Assembly: GCA_011389895.1 (NCBI GenBank)
Contig: JAABTN010000004.1
Coordinates: forward strand, 1 to 64,000
DNA length: 64,000 bases
From: Maritimibacter sp.
GTDB taxonomy: Bacteria; Pseudomonadota; Alphaproteobacteria; Rhodobacterales; Rhodobacteraceae
Direction: 5' to 3'
Under the pieces are notes generated by a model. That model was given only the letters and a program-made list of their open reading frames with translations, did no database searches and was not told the DNA's origin. Positions 10,555 through 19,938 of the stretch are shown piece after piece; position 1 is the stretch's first letter; each line of letters begins with the position of its first letter. Made by a program: the position numbers and the translations under genes.

Positions 10555-10973
10555 GTCGTTGTCTCCCTTTGCGCGGCCTGTTCAAGCGCCTCGCCCAAGC
10601 GGGCAAAAATCGCGCCGTCACGTTCGATCACTGGCACCATGGGCACCTTGATCTGCTGATACATCACCGAGCCTTCCGGTTCGGCGGGTTGTTCGACGCA
10701 TTGCCCGCTGCGGTCGAAGTGCCAGCCGTGGAACGGGCAACGCAGGCCATTGTCCTCAAGCCGACCATAGCACAGATCCGCGCCGCGGTGCGGGCAATGG
10801 CGACCGATGAGACCAAGCTTGCCCTCATCATCGCGAAACAGGACCAAGGGACGTCCCCCGAGCGTGATGGGCAGCACGGGGCGGGGGATATCCAGATCGG
10901 CGCTGGTGGCGATCTTTACCCATTGGGCGTCATCGGTGTCTTGGGTCTGCATGGGACCGGCTCTCCCGTTCAT
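10551..10973 (-). CDS. Stand-alone Rieske [2Fe-2S] protein
   Basis: CPHRGADL...CPFHGWHF Rieske motif; 4-bp overlap with downstream catalytic ORF; start may be 10952. Confidence 0.88.
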   Translation of the reverse strand: MNGRAGPMQTQDTDDAQWVKIATSADLDIPRPVLPITLGGRPLVLFRDDEGKLGLIGRHCPHRGADLCYGRLEDNGLRCPFHGWHFDRSGQCVEQPAEPEGSVMYQQIKVPMVPVIERDGAIFARLGEALEQAAQRETTT

Positions 10974-11010
10974 GGCCTTGGTTCATAGCTTTGCGAGCGG
11001 CTTGTGTTTC

Positions 11011-11025
11011 GTGCGATTATCGCAC
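11011..11025. promoter_or_regulatory. Candidate IclR-family operator (GTGCGATTATCGCAC)
   Basis: Perfect palindrome with 7-bp arms in the divergent IclR/Rieske promoter region. Confidence 0.65.
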
Positions 11026-11072
11026 ATAATGCGCGTTAAGTGAACATTGGCAGAGCAGGGGACAGGTGTCAA

Positions 11073-11834
11073 ATGAGCAATCGCGATATTGCCGCGACCT
11101 TGGCCAAGGGGCTTGACGTGCTCGCCTGTTTCGAGCGGCGCGGGCAAACGTTGTCGATGCCCGATCTGGTCGAGAGCAGCGGCTTCGACCGCGCCACGGT
11201 GCGCCGCCTGTGCCTCACGCTGGAGCACTGCGGGTATATCGAGCGGCGCGGCAGGGGCTTTGGCCTTGCGCCCCGTGTGCTGGCGCTCGCAGGGGGGTAT
11301 CTCGGGCATCTGGCGGTCGGTCGGCGGGTGCAGCCGGTTCTGCGCAACGCGGCGGAAGCGCTGGACATGGAGGTTGCGCTGGCCACCCGCGACCGGATGC
11401 AGGCAATCTACGTGGATCGCGCCGCCCCGGCCTCGGCCCGGGTGACCTTGGGCCTGTCGGTTGGCAGCACGCTTCCGCTTTTGCACACCGCCGTGGGCCG
11501 GATGCTTTTGGCGCGCAGCGGGCCCGATGTTCTGGCACGCGCGCTGGACGCGCTTGGCGATGTGCAGCACACCGAAGCCTCCGAGATGGCGCCTGACGCG
11601 CTGCGCGGCAAGATCGACGAGGCGCGCGGGCAGGGATACTGCATTGCCCGCAATGAATTCGAGCCGGGGGCGGCTGGCATCGCGGTGCCGGTGGGCGCGC
11701 TGGGCGATGCACCCTTTGTCCTGTCGACCACGGCCTCGGTCAACCGGTTCGATGACGCCGCCGCGCTTGACCGGGTGCTGGATGTGCTGCGGCATGCGTC
11801 GATCTCGATCGGGCGGATCGGTGAGCAGCCCTGA
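11073..11834 (+). CDS. IclR family transcriptional regulator
   Basis: N-terminal wHTH (TLSMPDLVESSGFDRATVRRLCLTLEHCGYI) plus IclR effector domain. Confidence 0.9.
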   Translation: MSNRDIAATLAKGLDVLACFERRGQTLSMPDLVESSGFDRATVRRLCLTLEHCGYIERRGRGFGLAPRVLALAGGYLGHLAVGRRVQPVLRNAAEALDMEVALATRDRMQAIYVDRAAPASARVTLGLSVGSTLPLLHTAVGRMLLARSGPDVLARALDALGDVQHTEASEMAPDALRGKIDEARGQGYCIARNEFEPGAAGIAVPVGALGDAPFVLSTTASVNRFDDAAALDRVLDVLRHASISIGRIGEQP

Positions 11835-11858
11835 CAGACGTGTGACGCCGATCCGGGG

Positions 11859-12692
11859 TCAGACCATGCGCGATGCGCGGCCAACCTGCACCCTGCGCCG
11901 TATGAAGGCGACCACGAAGATCGCGGTCAGGATGAGAACGATGGTCGGCGCAGGGGCGCTGTCGAGAAAGAAGCTGAGATACACCCCCGCGACCATGGAC
12001 AACATACAGACCGCGACCGACACCACCAGCATCCGGGGGAAGCTGCGCACCAGAAGGAACGCGATGGCCCCCGGCGCGATCAGCAATCCGACCGCGAGGA
12101 TCAGGCCGGTTGCCGACAGGGTGGCCACGATGGTCAGCGACAGGATGCTCAATAACCCGTAATGCAGAAGCACGACCGCAAGCCCGGCGGCGCGCGCCTG
12201 TGCCGGGTCGAAGGCATGCAGCATGAAATCCTTCCATTTCAGCAACAGGACCACCGCAACGCTGGCCGAAATCGCCCCTGCGGTCACAAGGTCGCCTGTG
12301 CCGATCCCAAGCATGTTGCCAAAGAGGATATGATCGAGATGCACGTTCGTATCGATCGACACGTACATGACGATGCCAAGGCCGAACATGCCGGAGAAAA
12401 CGACCCCCATCACCGTGTCCTGTTTCACCCGGCTGTTGTCCGACAGATACCCGGTCGCAATGGCCGTCACCATCCCCGCCCCGAAGGCCCCGAGGATCAG
12501 GGGAAAGCCCATGACATAGGCCAGCACGATCCCCGGCAAAACCGCGTGGCTCACCGCGTCGCCCATCAGCGCCCAGCCTTTCAGGACGAGAAAACAGGAC
12601 AGGAGCGCGGTCGGGACCGACACGATCACCGCGATCAGGAAGGCGTTTTGCATGAACGGGAACTGAAAGGGAAGCAACGCCATGTCCATCAC
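11859..12692 (-). CDS. sitD: Mn/Zn ABC transporter permease
   Basis: ABC-3 family permease: GDAVSHAVLPGIVLAY, VGLLIAPGAIAFLL; operon with sitCBA. Confidence 0.85.
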   Translation of the reverse strand: MMDMALLPFQFPFMQNAFLIAVIVSVPTALLSCFLVLKGWALMGDAVSHAVLPGIVLAYVMGFPLILGAFGAGMVTAIATGYLSDNSRVKQDTVMGVVFSGMFGLGIVMYVSIDTNVHLDHILFGNMLGIGTGDLVTAGAISASVAVVLLLKWKDFMLHAFDPAQARAAGLAVVLLHYGLLSILSLTIVATLSATGLILAVGLLIAPGAIAFLLVRSFPRMLVVSVAVCMLSMVAGVYLSFFLDSAPAPTIVLILTAIFVVAFIRRRVQVGRASRMV

Positions 12693-13549
12693 ACCGGCTC
12701 CTCATCCAGGGCCTGCGCGGCCTTTCGTTTCGATGCGAGAAGGCCGTGTTTCGGCGCGAGCACGAAGGTGGCGAGGAACACCACGGTCTGCAACACGACG
12801 ATGATGCCGCCGGTCGCCCCATCGACGAAATAGCTTACATATGCGCCGACAAAGCTCGTGATCGCGCCGATGGCCACCGAGGTGACGATCAGCCGGGGAA
12901 AGCGGTCGCACAGGAGATACGCGGTGGCACCGGGCGTCACCACCATTGCGATGACGAGAAAGGCCCCGACCGTCTGCATCGCCGCCACGACGCAGGCCGA
13001 CAGCAGAACGAAGAACACCGCCTTCAGAAGGTCGGGACGCAGCCCGATGGACCGGGCATGGCTTTCATCGAAGAACACCACCATCAGGTCTTTCCATTTC
13101 ACGCTCAGCACGCCCAACGACACGAAACCGATGATGGCCAATTGCAGGGTGTCCGCCGGGGTAATGGCAAGGATATTGCCCATCGTGATGGTCTGGATCG
13201 AAATCGCCATCGGGTTTACCGAGGCCATGAACAGGCCGAGACCGAAAAACGAGGTGAAGATGATCCCGATGATGACATCGGGTTTCAAACCCGAGCGATC
13301 CGACAGGAACAACATCGCCGCCGCCGCGAGACCGCCCGACAGGAACGCCCCGAGCGCGAAGGGCAGGCCGAGCATATAGGCCCCGGCGACGCCGGGCACG
13401 ACCGAATGGGACAACGCATCCCCGATCAGCGACCAGCCCTTGAGCATCAGGTAGGAGGACAGGAAGGCGCAAACGCCGCCAACCAGCGCGGAGACCCACA
13501 TGGCGTTGGTCATGTATCCGTAGGAAAACGGCTCAAGCAGGGCGCTCAT
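12689..13549 (-). CDS. sitC: Mn/Zn ABC transporter permease
   Basis: ABC-3 permease: [16 protein letters not shown]; 4-bp overlaps on both sides. Confidence 0.85.
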   Translation of the reverse strand: MSALLEPFSYGYMTNAMWVSALVGGVCAFLSSYLMLKGWSLIGDALSHSVVPGVAGAYMLGLPFALGAFLSGGLAAAAMLFLSDRSGLKPDVIIGIIFTSFFGLGLFMASVNPMAISIQTITMGNILAITPADTLQLAIIGFVSLGVLSVKWKDLMVVFFDESHARSIGLRPDLLKAVFFVLLSACVVAAMQTVGAFLVIAMVVTPGATAYLLCDRFPRLIVTSVAIGAITSFVGAYVSYFVDGATGGIIVVLQTVVFLATFVLAPKHGLLASKRKAAQALDEEPV

Positions 13550-14460
13550 TCGTCGCGCTCCTGCAACCGGGTGCGCTCGCCGTATTGCACGAAAGGCCGC
13601 TCGTCGTCGGTCAGGATCGACAGCTGCCGGTCGTCTTCGTCGTCATGAAGGTCCGAGCCGCCCAGGGTGAAGTGCCGCAAGACCCCGCCGAATGCGGCCT
13701 CGAGGTTTTCGCGGGTAAAGGTCGTCTCGGTCGGCCCGTGGCCCAGCACGGTTCCCTTGACCAGAACGCAGCGGTCGCAAAACTCCGGCACGGTGCCGAG
13801 ATTGTGGGTTGAGACGAGCATGACGCGACCTTCGTCGCGCATGTCACGCAAGAGCGCAATGATCTGCTCCTCGGTTTTCACGTCGACGCCGGTGAAGGGT
13901 TCGTCGAGCAAGATGACCTGACCTTCCTGTGCCAGCGCACGGGCGAGAAAGACACGTTTTTTCTGACCCCCCGAAAGCTCGCCGATCTGGCGGTGGCGAA
14001 AATCCTCCATGCCGACCCGCGCGAGCGCGGCGGACACCGCGTCATGGTCGGCGCGCCGGGGGCGTCGCAGAAAGCCCATGTGCCCGTAACGCCCCATCAT
14101 CACCACGTCCTCGACCAGCACGGGAAAGGACCAGTCGACCTCTTCGGACTGGGGAACATAGGCCACGAGGTTGCGTTTCAGCGCCTCGTGGATGGTGAGC
14201 CCGAGAAGGCGGATATCGCCCTGCGCCACCGGCACGAGGCCCATGATCGCCTTGAACAATGTCGATTTTCCCGACCCGTTCACCCCGACCAGCGCGGTAA
14301 CAGTGCCTCGCGGGATCTCGAAGCTTGCATGGCGCAGGGCGGTATGGCCGTTGCGGTAGGTGACGGTGACGTCGCGCGCGGTAATCCCGCCGCCCGGTGC
14401 GGGCTTGGCCCCGGCATGCAGGGCCTCTGCCGTTTCATCCGTCTGGTTCATCTGGTCCAT
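13546..14460 (-). CDS. sitB: Mn/Zn ABC transporter ATP-binding protein
   Basis: Walker [10 protein letters not shown], signature [15 protein letters not shown], Walker B VILLDEP. Confidence 0.9.
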   Translation of the reverse strand: MDQMNQTDETAEALHAGAKPAPGGGITARDVTVTYRNGHTALRHASFEIPRGTVTALVGVNGSGKSTLFKAIMGLVPVAQGDIRLLGLTIHEALKRNLVAYVPQSEEVDWSFPVLVEDVVMMGRYGHMGFLRRPRRADHDAVSAALARVGMEDFRHRQIGELSGGQKKRVFLARALAQEGQVILLDEPFTGVDVKTEEQIIALLRDMRDEGRVMLVSTHNLGTVPEFCDRCVLVKGTVLGHGPTETTFTRENLEAAFGGVLRHFTLGGSDLHDDEDDRQLSILTDDERPFVQYGERTRLQERDE

Positions 14461-14541
14461 CTGTTGCGTCCTGCCAAATCGGTCGGTCGGCGCGCGCCTT
14501 CGCGCGGTGCCGTCATTGCGGTGTCCTCTATGCCTGCCCGC

Positions 14542-15444
14542 TCAGTTCTCGGTGCCCCGAAGCCCGTCTGCCACGGTCTGTGACGTGACGCGCAAGAGAT
14601 CGAGATAGGTGGGCACCGGTCCATCTTCTACCGACAGGCTGTCGACATAAAGCACCCCGCCGAACCGGGCCCCGGTTTCGCGCGCGATCTGTTCGGCAGG
14701 GGCGGTGTTCACGGTGCTTTCGCAAAACACCACCGGGATCTCGTTGTCCCGGACCCCGTCGATCACCGCGCGCACCTGCTGCGGCGTGCCCATCTGGTCG
14801 GCATTCATCGGCCAGAGATAAAGCTCTTTCATCCCGAAGTCGCGCGCGAGATAGCTGAAAGCGCCCTCGCAGGTCACCAGCCAGCGTTGCGCTTCGGGAA
14901 TGCTGGCCACTTGGTCGCGCAACGGCTCCAACGTGGCGCGCAGCGCGGCCTTGTAGGTCTCGGCATTCGCCCTATAGACCGCCGCGTTCTCGGGGTCATG
15001 GGTCGCAAAGGCGGTCGCGATATTGTCGATATAGACAAGACCGTTCTCCAGCCCCATCCAGGCATGCGGGTTCGGCTGACCTTCGTAGGCCCCCGTGGAA
15101 ATCGGGATCGGGTCGATGCCCTCGGTCAGGGTGGCGGACGGGATGTTGCCGATGTTCGACAGGAATTGATCGAACCATTGTTCAAGGTTCAGGCCGTTCC
15201 ACAGGACCAGATCGGCATCCTGCGCCCCCACAAGATCACGCGGAGTGGGGGCGTAGCCATGGATCTCGGCCCCCGGCTTTGTGATCGACAAGACCTCGGC
15301 CGCGTCGCCCGCCACGTTGCGGGCCATGTCGGCCAGAACGGTGAAGGTGGTCACGACCTTCATGCGGTCGCCATCGGCCATCGCCGGCCCGCCAAGCAGG
15401 GCGACGACAAGTGCGGCCTTTGAAAGATGTGTTGTCAAGGTCAT
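14542..15444 (-). CDS. sitA: Mn/Zn ABC transporter substrate-binding protein (ZnuA/SitA family)
   Basis: Start MTLTTHLSKAALVVALLGGPAMADGD (signal peptide) at 15444; VTTFTVLADMARNVAGD, NPHAWMGLENGLVY. Confidence 0.88.
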   Translation of the reverse strand: MTLTTHLSKAALVVALLGGPAMADGDRMKVVTTFTVLADMARNVAGDAAEVLSITKPGAEIHGYAPTPRDLVGAQDADLVLWNGLNLEQWFDQFLSNIGNIPSATLTEGIDPIPISTGAYEGQPNPHAWMGLENGLVYIDNIATAFATHDPENAAVYRANAETYKAALRATLEPLRDQVASIPEAQRWLVTCEGAFSYLARDFGMKELYLWPMNADQMGTPQQVRAVIDGVRDNEIPVVFCESTVNTAPAEQIARETGARFGGVLYVDSLSVEDGPVPTYLDLLRVTSQTVADGLRGTEN

Positions 15445-15465
15445 CGGGTCTCTCCGTTTCCCCGG

Positions 15466-15504
15466 GGGTCTACTTTGGGTCCATTGTGGGTCCGTCATGG
15501 GTCC
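15466..15504 (-). repeat. 11-bp-phased GGGTC (GACCC) array in sitA leader
   Basis: GGGTC at 15466, 15477, 15488, 15499; last three extend to TGGGTCC; a further GGGTC at 15446. Confidence 0.8.
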
Positions 15505-15601
15505 ATTTTCCCCAAGTCCGGATTTGCTGCCCAAATCGCGCCGGATGCAAGTGGCACGGACGGGCATCGACAGGGATAATCACTTCTTTATCTTTTGCAA
15601 G

Positions 15602-15616
15602 TGCGAATCATTTGCA
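15602..15616. promoter_or_regulatory. Candidate Mur/Fur-family operator (TGCGAATCATTTGCA)
   Basis: Reverse complement TGCAAATGATTCGCA resembles the alphaproteobacterial Mur-responsive sequence; lies between sitA and the Fur/Mur gene. Confidence 0.65.
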
Positions 15617-15775
15617 ACAAAGAACAATCACGTCAGTCACCCGTGACACCGCGTAACCGTTTGCGCGCCAGCGCGACATTCGGATGACCGCCCGCGCGCT
15701 CTGTGCTAGGTCATCTGCGCGAAGCGATCGGGTCCACGGACGAAATAAGCCGTCGGGAGCAAGAGGGACACGCAT

Positions 15776-16195
15776 ATGACCGGGACAGAACGCCCCTCTC
15801 TCGTCGAGCAGTGCAGGGACAATGGCTGGCGCATCACCGGGCAACGCCGGGTCATTCTCGACGTGATCGAGAAGACCGATGACCATCCGGATGTCGAGGA
15901 ACTGCATCGCCGTATCCGGGGGATCGATCCGGGGGTGAATATCGCCACCGTTTACCGGACCCTGAACAAGCTGGCGGACGAGAACCTGATCGAACGGCAC
16001 ATGTTCGATGATGGGCGTCTGCGCTATGAACCGGCGCCGGATGCCCACCACGATCATTTCATCGACGTCGAAACCGGTGAGGTGATCGAATTCGTCTCGG
16101 AGGATATCGAGCGGATGCAGGACGAGATCGCGCGCAAGCACGGGTTCGAGATCGTCAGTCACAAGCTGGAAATCTACGTGAAACGGCGCCCCTGA
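15776..16195 (+). CDS. mur: Fur-family regulator, probably manganese-responsive Mur
   Basis: ITGQRRVILDVIE, DPGVNIATVYRTLNKL, HHDHFIDVETGEVIEF; divergent from sitABCD. Confidence 0.78.
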   Translation: MTGTERPSLVEQCRDNGWRITGQRRVILDVIEKTDDHPDVEELHRRIRGIDPGVNIATVYRTLNKLADENLIERHMFDDGRLRYEPAPDAHHDHFIDVETGEVIEFVSEDIERMQDEIARKHGFEIVSHKLEIYVKRRP

Positions 16196-16332
16196 CCGGG
16201 TGGCGCGATGAGCGGCACCCGCGCGGTCTTGCGCGGCTTTTGTCCGGTCGCCAGACAGATGCTTCTCATTTCTGCCCGGATGCTGGTAACCTCAGGATCA
16301 GACAGCAGGGAGGGCGTGACGTGGACGATATC

Positions 16333-16803
16333 ATGCGCAGCGTGGATGAGGTGGAAGAGCCCGAGGTTCTCGTCACCTCGCTGGCCTATCGGATCCGGTT
16401 GTTGCAGATTGCCTCTTACAAGGCGTTCGAGCAGAAAGTGTCGGGTTACGGGTCCGCGCCCCGGTATTTCGGGATGCTGAAGCTGATCGAAGCGAACCCC
16501 GGCATTCCCCAGACCCGCTTGGCCGAGGCCATATTCCTTGATCGCTCAAGCCTTGTTCCGATTGTCGACACCCTGACCCGGGAAGGCTGGCTTGAACGAA
16601 AGCTCGACGCGCGTGATCGCCGGGTGCGACGGGTATTCCTGACCGACGCCGGGGCCGCGCGGGTTGCCGCGTTGCAACACGAGGTCGATGCACATGAGGC
16701 CATGATCACCGCCGGGCTGAGCGCCACTGACAAGGCCCAACTTCTCACGCTTCTTGAAGCCGTCGATGCGAACCTGCGGGCCGACAAGGCGGAGGCGCCC
16801 TAA
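16333..16803 (+). CDS. MarR family transcriptional regulator
   Basis: IFLDRSSLVPIVDTLTREGWLERKLDARDRRVRRVFLTDAG winged-helix motif; start uncertain (16321 GTG or 16333 ATG). Confidence 0.8.
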   Translation: MRSVDEVEEPEVLVTSLAYRIRLLQIASYKAFEQKVSGYGSAPRYFGMLKLIEANPGIPQTRLAEAIFLDRSSLVPIVDTLTREGWLERKLDARDRRVRRVFLTDAGAARVAALQHEVDAHEAMITAGLSATDKAQLLTLLEAVDANLRADKAEAP

Positions 16804-16912
16804 GGCGCGTTTGGCCAAGCGTTGAAACGTGGTGTTGGACCGGCTAGGAGAGCGATGTGGGCCTGCCACCCGCATCAACAGCCATGATCCCGCCCATGAC
16901 CAAGGAAACGCA

Positions 16913-17689
16913 ATGCGCATTCAGATCGACGTTGCCCTGCATTATCGCTTCGACGTGGCGAACACCGTGTTTCTCGCCCTTGAAGCGGCCCAGACCGAGG
17001 GGCAGGTGATCGAACGGGCGGGGATCGAGCTTGGCAATGCCGCCGTGACGCGGATCGGCGGGGATGCCGGTGTCGGGGAACGGATCTGGGCGCGGGTGCC
17101 GGGGCCGGATTTCGTCGTCACCTATCAATCGGTCTGTGACATCACGCGCGATGACACGCCGCTCGACAGCCTGTCCGCCGCACCGCTCCATGCCATTCCG
17201 ACCGAGGCCGCGCCTTACCTGCGGCCTTCGCGCTATTGCCAGTCGGATAAATTCGGGGCCTTGGTGAAGAAGCGTTTCGGCCATGTCTCGGGCGGGGCCA
17301 AGGTGGCGGCGATCCGCGACTGGATCGAGGACAACCTGTCGTTCGTGCCCGGAAGCTCGGACGCCGATACCAATGTGCTCGAAACCTTCGCCGGGCGCGA
17401 GGGCGTATGCCGCGACTATGCGCACCTGATGTGTTCGATGGTGCGCGCCGCCGAGATACCGGCGCGTATGGTCGCGGTCTATGGCCCCGGGGTGACACCG
17501 CAGGATTTCCACGCGGTCACGCAGGTTTGGCTCGACGACGCATGGCATCTTGTCGATGCCACCGGCATGTGCAGCCCGGACAGCATGGCCATCGTCGCGG
17601 TGGGACGGGACGCCTATGACATCGCGTTCATGGGGTCACAGGAAAACGCCACGATGCTCTATCAATCGGTCGAGGTGAAAGCGGTTTGA
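16913..17689 (+). CDS. Transglutaminase-like family protein
   Basis: GVCRDYAHLMCSMVRAAEIPARMV (Cys), DFHAVTQVWL (His), HLVDATG (Asp). Confidence 0.88.
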   Translation: MRIQIDVALHYRFDVANTVFLALEAAQTEGQVIERAGIELGNAAVTRIGGDAGVGERIWARVPGPDFVVTYQSVCDITRDDTPLDSLSAAPLHAIPTEAAPYLRPSRYCQSDKFGALVKKRFGHVSGGAKVAAIRDWIEDNLSFVPGSSDADTNVLETFAGREGVCRDYAHLMCSMVRAAEIPARMVAVYGPGVTPQDFHAVTQVWLDDAWHLVDATGMCSPDSMAIVAVGRDAYDIAFMGSQENATMLYQSVEVKAV

Positions 17690-17716
17690 GCGCGGGGCCT
17701 TGGCGGTGCGCCCGGA

Positions 17717-19018
17717 TCAGCGTCCGACCGGCGGCAGGCCGCTTGGCACGCTTTCGGGAATGCCGAGCCGTTCGGCGGGGTCTTCCAGCGTTTTCAGGAA
17801 GGCGATGAGCGCCGCAATCTCATCGGCTTCCAGCTTCTGTGGGGCGAGCACGTTGGCATCGGCAATCGCTGCCATCTCGTCCGGGTTCGAGAGGATGCGC
17901 TGGTCATCGGCCCCCGGCAACCGGGGCAGGATCGCGGCATCGAGACGATAGGCGTTGAGCGCGTCAACGGGGTCGGCATGGTGGCGGATCACCGCCTCAA
18001 GCGTCGCATAGGCGCCGCCATGGCCATAGGGCGCGGTCAAGGTGACGTTTCGCAAGGATGGCGTGCGAAAGGCAAAGGCATCCGCCGGGTCACCGGTCAC
18101 GCGAAACCGGCCCTCGTCGCGGGCGTGGGGTTCGAACCGCGCCGCCTTGCCCGGCCCGATCTGCGGCATGGCGATGGCGTGAAAGCGGTGGTCGGTCTGA
18201 AGCCACCCGGCGTGGCAGGTGGCGCAGCCGGCAGAGCCGTAGAAAAGCGTCATGCCCGCGCGCGCCTGCGGCGGCAGCTCGGCCTCGCCCCGCATGGCGC
18301 GATCGAAAAGCGCATTGTCCGCGCGCCATTCGAAGGCGATGAAATCCGCGATGACATTGGCGATCGCGGCAAAGGTGATTGGCTCACCCGGAATGGCCTG
18401 TGCAAAGCCCTCGCGATAGGCCGGGATCAGCGCCACGCGGTCCGCGATCTTGTCCCAGGCTCCGCCCGGTTGGGCGAGCAACCCCTGCCGCACCGCCCGG
18501 CTGATCTCGTTTTCCGAATAATGCCCGGCCATCTCGTCGCCTGACAGGACGGGGAACATGGCCTGGGCTGCCAGAGGGCTGTCAAAGCCCCGTGTCATAT
18601 CCGCGCCCAGCGGCGTGCGAATGCCGTTGGGTTGCGAGGGGTCCAGCTCAAGCCTGCCGTCGTGGAAGAACCGGGTGAATTGGGCCGCGCCAAGGTTCCA
18701 CAGCCCCGGCGCGTTGCGCGGGATGCGCTGCTCGGGCGGATTATCGGGGTCCAACTTTCGCTCGGGGCCAAGCCCCACGCCACCGTCCCCGAGGGCGAGA
18801 GATACGCCATCCGATGTTCCGAAGTCCGGGTGGTGGCAGGTTGCGCAACTGACGCCCTTATTGCCTGACAGGATGGGGTCGTAGAACAGCAGGTGACCCA
18901 GCGCGATACGCTCTGGGTCCGGGTCGGGGAAACTGGGTCTTGGCCCGAGGTCTTGGGCAAAACCGGCGGTGGCCCCGCCGACAAGGATCGAGAGGGCGAT
19001 AAGGACAGCAATCATCAA
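17717..19018 (-). CDS. Di-haem cytochrome c peroxidase/MauG-family protein
   Basis: Two CxxCH motifs (CATCHHPDFG, CATCHAGW), signal peptide; 4-bp overlap with epimerase gene. Confidence 0.88.
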   Translation of the reverse strand: MMIAVLIALSILVGGATAGFAQDLGPRPSFPDPDPERIALGHLLFYDPILSGNKGVSCATCHHPDFGTSDGVSLALGDGGVGLGPERKLDPDNPPEQRIPRNAPGLWNLGAAQFTRFFHDGRLELDPSQPNGIRTPLGADMTRGFDSPLAAQAMFPVLSGDEMAGHYSENEISRAVRQGLLAQPGGAWDKIADRVALIPAYREGFAQAIPGEPITFAAIANVIADFIAFEWRADNALFDRAMRGEAELPPQARAGMTLFYGSAGCATCHAGWLQTDHRFHAIAMPQIGPGKAARFEPHARDEGRFRVTGDPADAFAFRTPSLRNVTLTAPYGHGGAYATLEAVIRHHADPVDALNAYRLDAAILPRLPGADDQRILSNPDEMAAIADANVLAPQKLEADEIAALIAFLKTLEDPAERLGIPESVPSGLPPVGR

Positions 19019-19935
19019 GCAGTCTCCACGATTTCGAGCGTCAGAACCTGGTGATAAGGGTGCTCGGGGGTCGCGATCATGTCCGGGAACGCTGGGATGT
19101 TGACGGCGTTGGGATATCCCGAAGGCTCGATACAGGCCCCCGCGAAGGGGGCAAAGGGGTGGCCCAGCCCGTGCCCGGTATAGATTTGCGCTCCCGGCTG
19201 ATTGGACGTGACGTTCAGCGAGAGCCCGGATGGGGCTGTCAGTTTGGCGACAGGTGTGCCCGGCGCGCGGTCTGCATCGAACAGGAAGAAATGATCGACG
19301 CCCCCGGGGGCTTGTGACAGCGAGCGCGGAGCGCGGAAATCAAGCGGCCCGCCATCCACCGGCGCGATGTCCCCGGTCGGGACGGTTTCGCGATCAAGCG
19401 CCAGCGTGGCGTTCGCGGGAACCTGCAACCTGTGGTTTCGAATGCCGTCCGGATCGCCGAGGCAGTAGTAATTGTGTTGCGCAATGCTGATCGGGGTGGG
19501 CCGGTCGGGCCGCGCGCGGATGTCATATGTCAGCCGGGGTGTCTCAAGCCGCACGCTCACCTCGACATCCACCGCGCCGGGAAAGCCGCCGTCTCCATCA
19601 GGTGAGTGCAGGGTGAGCCGCACGGTGTTGCGCGTGACCTCCCCGATCTCCCATCGTTGGGTCCAGAACCCCGTAGGGCCCCCGTGCAACTGGTTGCGCC
19701 CCTCGTTGGGCAAGAGCCGGATTGGCGCATCCCCAAGGTCGAAACCGGCCCCGCCGATCCGGTTGGCAACCCGCCCGACGATGGCCCCCAGGAAATAGGG
19801 ATCATCGCGGTATTTCTCCGGGTCGTCGTAGCCAAGGATCAGGGGCGTGTCGTTCAGCCACCAGCCCTGCGTAACCGCGCCGTGATCCAGTATCGCGAGC
19901 CGCATGGAGCCGTCTCGAAGGATCACGCGCTCCAT
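19015..19935 (-). CDS. Aldose 1-epimerase family protein
   Basis: GRVANRIGGAGFDLGD, NQLHGGPTGFWTQRW, CIEPSGYPNAVN. Confidence 0.87.
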   Translation of the reverse strand: MERVILRDGSMRLAILDHGAVTQGWWLNDTPLILGYDDPEKYRDDPYFLGAIVGRVANRIGGAGFDLGDAPIRLLPNEGRNQLHGGPTGFWTQRWEIGEVTRNTVRLTLHSPDGDGGFPGAVDVEVSVRLETPRLTYDIRARPDRPTPISIAQHNYYCLGDPDGIRNHRLQVPANATLALDRETVPTGDIAPVDGGPLDFRAPRSLSQAPGGVDHFFLFDADRAPGTPVAKLTAPSGLSLNVTSNQPGAQIYTGHGLGHPFAPFAGACIEPSGYPNAVNIPAFPDMIATPEHPYHQVLTLEIVETA

Positions 19936-19938
19936 GCG

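Noticed and set aside
9193-10659. 488-aa plus-strand ORF
   Set aside because: Antisense to the Rieske catalytic ORF; no recognisable domain.
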